From: Streptomyces sp. MJM8645
GTDB taxonomy: Bacteria; Actinomycetota; Actinomycetes; Streptomycetales; Streptomycetaceae
DNA length: 64,000 nt
Reading direction: 5' to 3'
Assembly (NCBI RefSeq): GCF_001625365.1
Contig: NZ_LJJF01000001.1
Coordinates: 5,010,001 to 5,074,000, forward strand
Shown here in pieces: positions 57,026 to 64,000 of this stretch (position 1 is its first letter; each line of letters begins with the position of its first letter). The notes below the pieces were generated by a model, which searched no databases, was not told the DNA's origin, and saw only the letters and a list, made by a program, of their open reading frames with translations. The position numbers and the translations under genes were made by a program.

Positions 57026-58489
57026 GTGGACACCCCAGCACCCCAGCCGCCGTACGACCTGCTCGGCGTCGGCATCGGCCCCTTCAACCTCTCGCTCGCC
57101 GCGCTCGCCGCGCCCGTCCCCGGCCTGCGCACGCTCTTCTGCGACCAGCGCCCGGAGTTCCGCTGGCACCCCGGCATGCTGGTGGACGGGGCCCGGATGC
57201 AGGTGCCGTTCCTCGCCGACCTGGTCTCCCTCGTCGACCCGACCAACCCCTGGTCCTTCCTCAACTACCTGCGCGACCAGGACCGGCTCTTCCCGTTCTA
57301 CTTCGCCGAGCGCTTCCAACTGCCCCGCCGCGAGTACGACCACTACTGCCGGTGGGCCGCCGAACGGCTCGCCAACTGCCGCTTCGGCACCGAGGTCACC
57401 GCCCTGCACTGGGAAGCCCCGCACTTCCGGGCCGAGCTGACCGACACCGCGACCGGGCGGCGGACCGAGGTGCACGCCCGCAACCTCGCCCTCGGCGTCG
57501 GCACCCGGCCCGTCCTGCCCGAGGCCTTCACCGCCCTCGACGGCCACCCGCGCGCCTTCCACTCCGCCGACTACCTGGACCGCCGCGGCGACCTCGCCGG
57601 CGCCCGGGACATCACCGTGGTCGGCAGCGGGCAGTCCGGCGCCGAGGTCTTCCTCGACCTGCTCCGGCGCCACGACGGCGACGGCGTCCGGCTGCGCTGG
57701 CTCACCCGGACCAGGGCGCTCGCGCCGATGGAGTACTCCAAGCTCGGCCTGGAGCACTTCACCCCCGACTACACCCGCTACTTCCACAGCCTGCCCGAAC
57801 CCGTCCGGGACGCGCTGGTCGCCGCCCAGTGGCAACTGCACAAGGCCGCCAGCGCCGAAACCCTCGCCGAGATCCACGACCACCTCTACGAACGCACCAT
57901 CGGCCGCCCGATCGACACCGCCCCGGTCGACATCACCCCCGGCACCGCCGTCACCGAAGCCCGCCCCGGCCCCTGCGGCGGCCTCGAACTGCACTGCCGG
58001 CACGGCGACTCCGGCGTCGAACACGTCCTGCGCACCGACGCCGTGGTGCTCGCCACCGGCTACCGGGCCGCCCGCCCGGCCGCGCTCGAACCGCTCGCCC
58101 GGCTGATCGACTGGGACGGGGACGGGCGCTACCGGGTCGACCTCGACCACCGGGTCGCCACCCGGCCCGAACTCACCGGCGGCCTCTACGTCCAGAACGC
58201 CGAACTGCACACCCACGGCGTCGGCGCCCCCGACCTGGGGCTCGGCGCCCACCGGGCCGCCGTCATCCTCAACGCCGTCACCGGCCGGACCGTCCACCGG
58301 CTGCCCGCCCGCACCGCCTGGACCGGCTTCGCGCCGCCCCGGACCGCCCCCGCCGCTGCGGGCGCTGCCGCGGGCGCCGCCGCGGCTGTTGCCGAGGGCA
58401 CCCCCGCCGCCGAGGGCGCCCCCACCGAGAGCACCCCCGCCATCCCCCGTCCCCAGGAGCTGACCCGTGCCGCAACCGTCGGCCGCTGA
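57026..58489 (+). CDS. L-lysine/L-ornithine N-monooxygenase, IucD-like
   Basis: 487-residue FAD- and NADPH-dependent hydroxylase that converts the terminal amine of lysine, ornithine or a diamine to a hydroxylamine. FAD motif GVGIGPFNLSLAAL at about 13-26, the WHPGMLVDGARMQVPFLADL block, NADPH motif VVGSGQSGAEVFLDLL near 200, and the C-terminal DAVVLATGYR. GTG at 57026 is 9 nt after the acetyltransferase gene. An Ala/Glu/Pro-rich tail of about 50 residues ends the protein and overlaps the next gene by 23 nt. No decarboxylase gene accompanies it, so an amino acid rather than cadaverine is the likely substrate. Confidence 0.9.
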   Translation: MDTPAPQPPYDLLGVGIGPFNLSLAALAAPVPGLRTLFCDQRPEFRWHPGMLVDGARMQVPFLADLVSLVDPTNPWSFLNYLRDQDRLFPFYFAERFQLPRREYDHYCRWAAERLANCRFGTEVTALHWEAPHFRAELTDTATGRRTEVHARNLALGVGTRPVLPEAFTALDGHPRAFHSADYLDRRGDLAGARDITVVGSGQSGAEVFLDLLRRHDGDGVRLRWLTRTRALAPMEYSKLGLEHFTPDYTRYFHSLPEPVRDALVAAQWQLHKAASAETLAEIHDHLYERTIGRPIDTAPVDITPGTAVTEARPGPCGGLELHCRHGDSGVEHVLRTDAVVLATGYRAARPAALEPLARLIDWDGDGRYRVDLDHRVATRPELTGGLYVQNAELHTHGVGAPDLGLGAHRAAVILNAVTGRTVHRLPARTAWTGFAPPRTAPAAAGAAAGAAAAVAEGTPAAEGAPTESTPAIPRPQELTRAATVGR

Positions 58490-60290
58490 ACCGCCGTTGT
58501 ACCTGCCCCCGCACCTGACCGCCGGGCACTGGCGGCGGGCCGGGCGCGCCCTGCTGGCCAAGATGCTCGGCGAGTTCGCCTACGAGGAACTGCTCACCCC
58601 CGTCCGCGCCGCCTCCGACGGCGAGTACCTGCTCTGGCTGCCCGAGGCCGAGTACCGCTTCACCGCCCGCCGCGGCGCGTACGGAAGCTGGCGGGTCGAC
58701 CCGGAGTCGGTCCGCTGCTCCGACCCCGACGGCCTCGACCCGCTGCGCTTCCTCCCGCACGCCCGGCACGCCCTCGGCCTGCGCGGCGAGACCACCGGCC
58801 ACCTGATCCGCGAACTCACCGCCACCCTGACCGCCGACGCGCACCAGCTCGCCACCGCGCTCACCGCCGCCGAACTCGCCGACCTCGACCACCCCGCCCT
58901 GGAGGGCCGCCAGGACGGCCACCCCTGGATCGTCCCCAACAAGGGCCGGATCGGCTTCTCCGCCACCGACGCCGCCCGCTGGGCCCCGGAGGCCCGCACC
59001 CCGCGCCCGCTGCCCTGGATCGCCGTCCACCGCCGGCTCGCCGAGTACCGCGGCGTGCCCGGCCTGGAGCGGCCCGAGCAGCTGTACGCCCGCGAACTCG
59101 ACGACCCGGACGCGCTGCGCGCCGCCCTCGGCCCGGCCGCCGCCGACTACCTGCTGCTGCCCGTCCACCCCTGGCAGTGGGACGAGACGATCGTCCCGCT
59201 GTTCGCGCCCTGGATCGCCTCCGGCGAGATCGTCCCGCTGCCCTCCGACGGCGACCCACGGCTGCCCCAGCAGTCCATCCGCTCCTTCTTCAACACCGCC
59301 CACCCCGAGCGCTGCACCGTCAAACTGCCGCTGTCCGTCCTCAACACCCTGGTCTGGCGCGGCCTGCCCACCGAACGCACCCTCGCCGCGCCCGCCGTCA
59401 CCGCCTGGATCCACGGCCTGCGCGACGCCGACCCCTACCTGCGCGACGAGTGCCAGGTGATCCTGCTCGGCGAGATCGCCTCCGTCACCGTCGACCACCC
59501 GCTCTACCGCGAGCTGCCCGAGGCGCCCTACCAGTACAAGGAACTCCTCGGCGCGATCTGGCGCGAACCGCTCGGCCCCTTCCTGGCCGGCGGCGAACGC
59601 GCCCGCACCCTGGCCGCCCTGCTGCAGACCGGCTCCGACGGCCGGGCGCTCGCCGCCGAACTGATCGCCCGCTCCGGGCTCACCCCCGCCGCCTGGACCG
59701 GCCGGCTGTTCAGCGCGGTGCTGCCGCCGCTGCTGCACTTCCTCTACCGGTACGGGCTGGTCTTCTCCCCGCACGGCGAGAACGCCATCGTCGTCTTCGA
59801 CGAGCACGACGCGCCGACCCGGCTCGCGGTCAAGGACTTCGTCGACGACGTCAACCTCAGCGACCAGGACCTGCCCGAACTGCGCGACCTGCCCGCCGAG
59901 GTCGACGACGTCCTGCTGCGGGACGGCCCGCAGGGGCTCTGCCAGTTCCTCCACTCCGGGCTGTTCATCGGCGTCCTGCGCTACCTCGCCCCGCTGCTGG
60001 AGGCGCAGACCGGGCTGCCCGAGGCCGAGTTCTGGGCCCTGCTGCGGGCCGAGATCCGCCGCTACCAGGACCGTTTCCCCGGCCTGGGCGAGCGCTTCGA
60101 GCTGTTCGACCTGTTCCGGCCGCGGATCGACCGGCTCTGCCTCAACCGCAACCGGCTGCTGCTCGACGGCTACCAGGACCGCCCGCACCGCCCGCACGCC
60201 GCCCGGTACGGGACCGTCCCCAACGCCCTGGTGACCCTGGAGGCGGATCTTCCCGGGCGACGGAGCCGGATTGTCACCCCAGCCCCGTAG
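58467..60290 (+). CDS. NIS siderophore synthetase, IucC/DesD-like
   Basis: 607-residue second IucA/IucC-family synthetase. Family blocks: HPWIVPNKGRIGFS near 150, LLPVHPWQWDE, LPQQSIRSFFNTAHPERC, VKLPLSVLNTLVWRGL, and FSPHGENAIVVFDEH near 435 followed by FVDDVNL. The PNKGRIGF and QQSIRSFFN patterns match IucC and DesD. Together with the IucA-like enzyme it would attach two hydroxamate arms to one carboxylate core. GTG at 58467 follows AGGAG by 6 nt and lies inside the end of the monooxygenase gene. Its stop codon sits in a hairpin that covers the dinG ribosome site. Confidence 0.9.
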   Translation: MPQPSAAEPPLYLPPHLTAGHWRRAGRALLAKMLGEFAYEELLTPVRAASDGEYLLWLPEAEYRFTARRGAYGSWRVDPESVRCSDPDGLDPLRFLPHARHALGLRGETTGHLIRELTATLTADAHQLATALTAAELADLDHPALEGRQDGHPWIVPNKGRIGFSATDAARWAPEARTPRPLPWIAVHRRLAEYRGVPGLERPEQLYARELDDPDALRAALGPAAADYLLLPVHPWQWDETIVPLFAPWIASGEIVPLPSDGDPRLPQQSIRSFFNTAHPERCTVKLPLSVLNTLVWRGLPTERTLAAPAVTAWIHGLRDADPYLRDECQVILLGEIASVTVDHPLYRELPEAPYQYKELLGAIWREPLGPFLAGGERARTLAALLQTGSDGRALAAELIARSGLTPAAWTGRLFSAVLPPLLHFLYRYGLVFSPHGENAIVVFDEHDAPTRLAVKDFVDDVNLSDQDLPELRDLPAEVDDVLLRDGPQGLCQFLHSGLFIGVLRYLAPLLEAQTGLPEAEFWALLRAEIRRYQDRFPGLGERFELFDLFRPRIDRLCLNRNRLLLDGYQDRPHRPHAARYGTVPNALVTLEADLPGRRSRIVTPAP

Positions 60291-60296
60291 GCTGGG
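60278..60296 (+). promoter_or_regulatory. Hairpin covering the dinG ribosome-binding site
   Basis: CCCAGCC (60278-60284) pairs with GGCTGGG (60290-60296) around a 5-nt loop. The stop codon TAG of the siderophore synthetase (60288-60290) is in the loop edge, and the 3' arm begins the GGGAGGG ribosome site of dinG. A terminating ribosome would open it. Confidence 0.5.
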
Positions 60297-60302
60297 AGGG
60301 TC

Positions 60303-62462
60303 ATGACGAACGACTCCGAAACCCAGCTCCCCGGCGAGACCGAGCTCCCTGGCGAGGACGGCGGCGCCGCCGCCGACGTCGAGGAAGCCGTCGCCGTTCC
60401 GCGCTCCCGCATCCCCGACCTGCTGCACGCCGCGGTGGCGGCCGTCGGCGGCGTCGAGCGCCCCGGTCAGCTCCGGATGGCCGAGGCCGTCGCCGACGCC
60501 GTCGACAACGCCGAGCACCTGCTCGTCCAGGCCGGCACCGGCACCGGGAAGTCCCTCGCCTACCTGGTGCCCGCGCTCGCCCACGGGGACCGCGTGGTGG
60601 TCGCCACCGCCACCCTGGCGCTGCAACGCCAGCTCGTCGAACGGGACTTGCCGCGCACGGTCGAGGCGCTGCACCCGGTGCTGCGCCGCCGCCCGCTGTT
60701 CGCGATGCTCAAGGGCCGCTCCAACTACCTGTGCCTGCACCGGGCCAACGAGGGCACCCCGAGCGACGAGGGCGAGGGCCTGTTCGACGCGGCCGAGGCG
60801 CTCGGCGGGCCCGCCAGCAAGCTCGGGCAGGACGTGCTGCGGCTGCGCGAGTGGGCCGACGAGAGCGACACCGGGGACCGGGACGACCTCAGCCCCGGCG
60901 TCTCCGACAAGGCCTGGGCCCAGCTGGCGGTCACCTCCAAGGAGTGCCTGGGCGCCACCCGCTGCGCGTACGGGCAGGAGTGCTTCGCCGAGAAGGCCCG
61001 GGAGCGGGCCAAACTGGCAGACGTCGTGGTCACCAACCACGCGATGCTCGCGATCGACGCGATCGAGGGCGCGCCGGTGCTGCCCGAGCACGGGCTGCTG
61101 ATCGTCGACGAGGCGCACGAACTGGTCAACCGGGTCACCGGCGCGGCCACCGCCGAGCTGACCGTCGGCGCGGTCAACCGGGCGGTCAAGCGCGCCGCCC
61201 GGCTCGCCAACGAGAAGGCCGTGGACGCCTTGCAGGCCGCCGCCGAGAACTACCACGGCCTGATGGAGACCGCCCAGCCCGGCCGGGTCGAGGAACTGCC
61301 CGAGTACCTGGCGTACGCGGTCACCTCGATCCGGGACGCCGCCCGCCAGGTGATCAGCTCGCTCGGTGAGACCCGCGACAAGGGGCTCAGCGACGAGGAC
61401 GCCGTCCGCAAGCAGGCGATGGCCTCCGCCGAGTCGCTGCACGAGACCGCCGAGCGGCTGCTGGAGGACTCCGAGTACGACGTGGTCTGGATCGAGCGCA
61501 GCGACCGCTTCGGCATGGGCACGGGCTCGCTGCGGGTCGCGCCGCTCAGCGTCTCCGGGCTGCTGCGCGAGGGCCTCTACAAGGAGCGCTCGGTGGTGCT
61601 CACCTCGGCCACCCTCAAGCTCGGCGGGGACTTCAACGGCGTCGCCGCCTCCGTCGGCCTGCCCTCGGACTCCCGGCTGCCGGACCAGCGCACCCCCGGG
61701 GACAATCCTTCGTCCGGGTCCGGGTCCGGGTCCGGTTCTGGCTTCGGCGAGGACGCGGTGCCGCACTGGCGCGGCATCGACGTCGGCTCGCCGTTCAAGT
61801 ACCCCAAGCAGGGCATCCTGTACGTCGCCCGGCACCTCGCCGATCCCGGCCGAGATCCCGAACGGCCCGACATGCTGGACGAGTTGGCGGAGCTGATCGG
61901 CGCGGCCGGCGGGCGCACGCTGGGCCTGTTCTCCTCGATGCGCGGCGCCCAGACGGCCGCCGAGGCGCTGCGGGAGCGGCTGGACAACCGGATCCTGCTC
62001 CAGGGGGAGGACACCCTGGGCGAGTTGATCCGGGAGTTCGCCTCGGACGCGTCCACCTGCCTGTTCGGCACGCTCTCGCTCTGGCAGGGCGTGGACGTGC
62101 CCGGCTCGGCCTGCCAGCTGGTCGTGATGGACCGCATCCCGTTCCCCCGGCCGGACGACCCGCTGATGAGCGCCCGCCAGAAGGACGTCGAACAGCGCGG
62201 CGGGAACGGCTTCATGGCCGTCGCGGCGACGCACGCGGCGCTGCTGATGGCGCAGGGCGCCGGCCGGCTGGTGCGCGCGGCCGAGGACCGGGGCGTGGTC
62301 GCGGTGCTCGACCCGCGGGTGGAGACCAAGCGGTACGGGAGCTTCTTCCGCTCCTCGATGCCGGAGTTCTGGTACACCACGGACCGCAACCAGGTGCGCC
62401 GCTCGCTGGCGGCGATCGACGCCTCGGCGCCGCCGGTCAAGCCGGTGGTGAAGCGGGGCTGA
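60303..62462 (+). CDS. dinG: DinG/XPD-family ATP-dependent DNA helicase
   Basis: 719-residue superfamily-2 helicase with 5'-3' polarity in the family, used on R-loops and damaged forks. Motif I AGTGTGKSLAYLVP near 78, motif II VDEAHEL near 268, motif V/VI SLWQGVDVPG and AQGAGRLVRAAED. The 4Fe-4S cysteines are CLHR, KECLGATRCAYGQECF between motifs I and II. A Gly-Ser repeat linker (about 470-480) comes from a 6-bp DNA repeat at 61713-61736. ATG at 60303 follows GGGAGGG, 12 nt after the siderophore operon. No SOS box was found. An internal TAGGCT at 60288-60293 could be its own -10. Confidence 0.9.
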   Translation: MTNDSETQLPGETELPGEDGGAAADVEEAVAVPRSRIPDLLHAAVAAVGGVERPGQLRMAEAVADAVDNAEHLLVQAGTGTGKSLAYLVPALAHGDRVVVATATLALQRQLVERDLPRTVEALHPVLRRRPLFAMLKGRSNYLCLHRANEGTPSDEGEGLFDAAEALGGPASKLGQDVLRLREWADESDTGDRDDLSPGVSDKAWAQLAVTSKECLGATRCAYGQECFAEKARERAKLADVVVTNHAMLAIDAIEGAPVLPEHGLLIVDEAHELVNRVTGAATAELTVGAVNRAVKRAARLANEKAVDALQAAAENYHGLMETAQPGRVEELPEYLAYAVTSIRDAARQVISSLGETRDKGLSDEDAVRKQAMASAESLHETAERLLEDSEYDVVWIERSDRFGMGTGSLRVAPLSVSGLLREGLYKERSVVLTSATLKLGGDFNGVAASVGLPSDSRLPDQRTPGDNPSSGSGSGSGSGFGEDAVPHWRGIDVGSPFKYPKQGILYVARHLADPGRDPERPDMLDELAELIGAAGGRTLGLFSSMRGAQTAAEALRERLDNRILLQGEDTLGELIREFASDASTCLFGTLSLWQGVDVPGSACQLVVMDRIPFPRPDDPLMSARQKDVEQRGGNGFMAVAATHAALLMAQGAGRLVRAAEDRGVVAVLDPRVETKRYGSFFRSSMPEFWYTTDRNQVRRSLAAIDASAPPVKPVVKRG

Positions 62463-62538
62463 GCGGTGCGGTGATCCGGGGCTCCGTCCAGCCCCCCTGG
62501 GGGCCGAGGCGGGGTCCGGACGCCCCCGGAGACGCCGG

Positions 62539-62571
62539 AGGGGCTCCCCGCGACCACGCGGTGGAGCCCCT
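62539..62571. terminator. Bidirectional terminator between dinG and lexA
   Basis: AGGGGCTCC pairs with GGAGCCCCT (9 bp), continuing after a single bulged T into CCGCG/CGCGG around an ACCA loop. It lies between the convergent dinG and lexA genes. Confidence 0.8.
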
Positions 62572-62594
62572 TCCCGCTGGGTGCGCGCGAGGCG

Positions 62595-63476
62595 TCAGAG
62601 GCGGCGCAGGACCGCGACGACCTTGCCCAGGATGGTCGCGTTGTCGCCGTTGATCGGCTCGTACGCAGGGTTGTGCGGCATCAGCCAGATCCGGCCGTCC
62701 TCGCGCTTGAGCCGCTTGACCGTGGCCTCGCCGTCGATCATCGCGGCCACGATGTCGCCGTTCTCGGCGACCGGCTGGCGGCGCACGGTGACCCAGTCGC
62801 CGTCGCAGATGGCCGCCTCGATCATCGAGTCGCCGCGCACGGTGAGCGCGAATAGCTCGCCCTCGCCGACCAGCTGGCGGGGCAGCGGGAAGACGTCCTC
62901 GACCGTCTGCTCGGCCAGGATCGGGCCGCCGGCGGCGATCCGGCCGACCAGCGGCACGTACGAGGTGGACGGACGGCCGGCCGTCTCGGCGGTGTTCGGG
63001 CGGGCCACCTCGACGCCGCGGACCTCGTAGGCGCGCGGGCGGTGCGGGTCGCGGCGCAGGAAGCCCTTGCGTTCCAGGGCCATCAGCTGGTGGGCGACCG
63101 AGGAGGTGCTGGACAGGCCGACGGCCTGGCCGATCTCGCGCATGGACGGCGGGTAGCCGCGGCGCTGGACGGAGTCCCGGATGACCTCGATCACGCGGCG
63201 CTGGCGTTCGGTGAGACCGGCCTCGTCGGTGCGGATGCCGGGGGGGCGGCCGGGCAGCGCGCGGGTGGGCGCCTGGTGGGCGTCGTCGATCGCTGGGGAG
63301 TGTTCGATCGGCTGGTCGGGAACGCGGCCCGTGCTGGAAAGGGCCGGGCCGGAGAGGCGCTGGTCTTCGCTACGGTCCATGCTGATGTCCACGCTCTGCT
63401 GATTCGTGGTGCGCTGCCCCACCTTGAACTGGGAGTGTTCCTGCACCGGGATGGTGTTGCTTTCGATGGTGTTCAC
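62595..63476 (-). CDS. lexA: SOS repressor LexA
   Basis: 293-residue repressor of the DNA-damage response. The winged HTH is at about 98-150 (RRGYPPSMREIGQAVGLSST, VAHQLMALERKGFLRRD). The self-cleavage site is the Ala-Gly bond in GRIAAGGP; the serine-lysine dyad is Ser in RGDSMIEAAI and Lys in GEATVKRL. The 85-residue extension before GLTERQRRVIEVI is longer than in other Streptomyces LexA proteins. GTG at 63476 has GAGAGGGG 5 nt upstream; ATG at 63380 would give a 261-residue form. Two SOS-like boxes upstream indicate autoregulation. Confidence 0.95.
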   Translation of the reverse strand: MNTIESNTIPVQEHSQFKVGQRTTNQQSVDISMDRSEDQRLSGPALSSTGRVPDQPIEHSPAIDDAHQAPTRALPGRPPGIRTDEAGLTERQRRVIEVIRDSVQRRGYPPSMREIGQAVGLSSTSSVAHQLMALERKGFLRRDPHRPRAYEVRGVEVARPNTAETAGRPSTSYVPLVGRIAAGGPILAEQTVEDVFPLPRQLVGEGELFALTVRGDSMIEAAICDGDWVTVRRQPVAENGDIVAAMIDGEATVKRLKREDGRIWLMPHNPAYEPINGDNATILGKVVAVLRRL

Positions 63477-63520
63477 GGCGGCCCCTCTCGACGGCTGTCC
63501 TCTCCCCTTTTCCAGCCCAA
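63473..63520 (-). CDS. Putative 15-residue leader ORF overlapping the lexA start
   Basis: On the minus strand, TTG at 63520-63518 is preceded by AGGAGGGG and opens the frame MGWKRGEDSRREGPP, whose TGA stop (63475-63473) overlaps the lexA GTG as GTGA. This arrangement would couple lexA translation to a short upstream peptide. Very short, spacing between ribosome site and TTG is tight (2-4 nt), so it may be chance. Confidence 0.35.
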   Translation of the reverse strand: MGWKRGEDSRREGPP

Positions 63521-63544
63521 CGCCCCTCCTATCGAAAGGTTGCG

Positions 63545-63560
63545 CCAAACACACGTTCGA
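63545..63560 (-). promoter_or_regulatory. SOS box (LexA operator) of lexA, proximal
   Basis: Minus-strand TCGAACGTGTGTTTGG: a perfect left half GAAC, a 4-nt spacer and GTTT in place of GTTC. It covers the predicted transcription start just downstream of the lexA -10, so LexA would repress its own gene. Confidence 0.75.
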
Positions 63561-63563
63561 GTG

Positions 63564-63593
63564 AATTATTCGAGAGTTGGCTGACTCGATCAA
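63564..63593 (-). promoter_or_regulatory. lexA promoter
   Basis: Read on the minus strand: TTGATC (63593-63588), an 18-nt spacer and ATAATT (63569-63564). It is the most A+T-rich stretch of the region and abuts the proximal SOS box. Confidence 0.6.
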
Positions 63594-63620
63594 GGCTTTG
63601 CTGTACATCGAGACTGTGCA

Positions 63621-63636
63621 TCGAGTAAATGTTCGA
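63621..63636. promoter_or_regulatory. Second SOS-like box between lexA and nrdR
   Basis: TCGAGTAAATGTTCGA has a perfect right half GTTCGA and a left half TCGAGT in place of TCGAAC, so 14 of the 16 positions fit the palindrome TCGAACNNNNGTTCGA. It lies 28 nt upstream of the lexA -35. Confidence 0.5.
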
Positions 63637-63699
63637 TCGGATCTCGACTTCGGCAGTCTAATCGGTGCCGACACGCCAGGGGTGTCGCTTCCCCCGGAG

Positions 63700-63746
63700 A
63701 CCTACATCTAGTGGTTACAGTCCTCTCCGTGCCCAGTACTAGTGGT
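63700..63746 (+). promoter_or_regulatory. Paired NrdR boxes upstream of nrdR
   Basis: Two 16-mers ACCTACATCTAGTGGT (63700-63715) and GCCCAGTACTAGTGGT (63731-63746) share the core CTAGTGGTTAC at 31-bp spacing, three helical turns. Read on the opposite strand both start ACCACTAG, similar to the NrdR consensus. Streptomyces nrdRJ operons are known to carry tandem NrdR boxes at this spacing. Confidence 0.75.
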
Positions 63747-63763
63747 TACGGCGCATGATCAGC

Positions 63764-63794
63764 TTGCCGAGGCCGGGGTCGCATCGCATAGACT
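63764..63794 (+). promoter_or_regulatory. nrdR promoter candidate
   Basis: TTGCCG (63764-63769), a 19-nt spacer and TAGACT (63789-63794). It is about 40 nt before the nrdR start and just downstream of the second NrdR box. Confidence 0.5.
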
Positions 63795-63832
63795 CAACAG
63801 GTCCGCACGTCCTGCCAGGGAGGGATCCTCAG

Positions 63833-64000
63833 GTGCACTGCCCCTTCTGCCGGCATTCCGACAGCCGTGTTGTCGACAGCCGGACCAATGAGGACGGCAG
63901 CTCGATCCGCCGTCGTCGGCAGTGCCCGGACTGCGGCCGCCGCTTCACCACCGTGGAGACGGCCGCACTGATGGTCATCAAGCGCAGCGGGGTCACCGAG
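63833..64000 (+). CDS. nrdR: Transcriptional repressor NrdR (5' part, cut by window end)
   Basis: First 56 residues of the ribonucleotide-reductase repressor, which senses ATP/dATP and represses nrd operons. The zinc ribbon is complete: CPFC (residues 3-6) and CPDC (31-34) with the RRRQCPDCGRRFTTVE block. The start of the ATP-cone domain (LMVIKRSGVTE) reaches the window edge. GTG at 63833 follows GGGAGGG by 8 nt. nrdJ is expected next in Streptomyces but is outside the window. Confidence 0.95.
   Translation, partial: MHCPFCRHSDSRVVDSRTNEDGSSIRRRRQCPDCGRRFTTVETAALMVIKRSGVTE

Noticed and set aside
60200..60310. An SOS box for dinG
   Set aside because: No GAACNNNNGTTC-like sequence was found upstream of dinG.
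58278..62234. A 1318-codon minus-strand frame opposite the siderophore and dinG genes
   Set aside because: Shadow of two well-supported plus-strand genes; the composition is low-complexity.

Overview
The window comes from a high-GC actinobacterium of the family Streptomycetaceae (Streptomyces, Kitasatospora or a close relative; the sequence alone does not settle the genus). The evidence is the very high GC content with strong third-position bias, frequent GTG and TTG starts, an SsgA-free but typical Streptomyces-style core gene order (osaA-osaB-ftsK, rimO-pgsA-cinA-clgR, DUF3046-recA-recX, gluABCD-gluRK, miaB, miaA-dapF, hflX, lexA-nrdR), and Streptomyces-like 23S/5S rRNA. No prophage, transposase, CRISPR array, integrase or tRNA gene was found. 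It is core chromosome with one clear accessory cassette, a siderophore locus.

Layout. 1-2182: the 3' part of a 23S rRNA gene, a 5S rRNA gene and a strong terminator, the end of an rrn operon. 2.2-6.5 kb: a PAP2 phosphatase, an acetate-type (SatP/YaaH) transporter and a large ATPase-PAS-GAF-PP2C phosphatase. 6.9-12.5 kb: the OsaA/OsaB osmoadaptation pair, where OsaA is a soluble hybrid kinase with seven 92-residue HAMP repeats. 12.6-20.3 kb: ftsK, a RodZ-like membrane HTH protein, then rimO-pgsA-cinA, clgR and a small membrane protein. 20.4-25.1 kb: an Lhr helicase on the minus strand. 25.3-29.1 kb: a secreted or membrane-anchored subtilisin, an acetyltransferase, DUF3046 and an AI-2E-family transporter.

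29.1-33.1 kb: SOS-controlled recA, recX and RNase Y. 33.2-41 kb: an FAD monooxygenase, the gluABCD glutamate ABC transporter (minus strand) and the divergent gluR-gluK two-component genes that probably control it. 41-51.8 kb: a TAXI solute-binding protein without its permease, miaB, a LigB-type protein, an MT0933-type small protein, miaA, a small membrane protein, dapF, a RelA/SpoT homologue (rshA) and hflX. 51.9-54.3 kb: two tandem trypsin-like lipoproteins. 54.6-60.3 kb: a four-gene NIS siderophore operon (IucA-, IucB-, IucD- and IucC-like) behind a DtxR-type iron box. 60.3-64 kb: a DinG-family helicase, lexA and the start of nrdR, with lexA and nrdR divergent across a region carrying SOS-like operators and paired NrdR boxes.

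Functional links. DNA damage and dNTP supply are concentrated here (recA, recX, dinG, lexA, nrdR, lhr), with recognisable SOS boxes at recA and lexA. Two tRNA-modifying enzymes (MiaA, MiaB) act in sequence on A37. The siderophore operon has the complete aerobactin-type enzyme set and no amino-acid decarboxylase, which points to hydroxylysine or hydroxyornithine plus citrate rather than a desferrioxamine. Several genes (rimO, miaB, the LigB-type gene, dapF, possibly ftsK) have a -10-like hexamer 6-8 nt before the start codon and no Shine-Dalgarno sequence, so they are probably translated from leaderless mRNAs. Coordinates of promoters, operators and hairpins were read by eye and none has been tested computationally.
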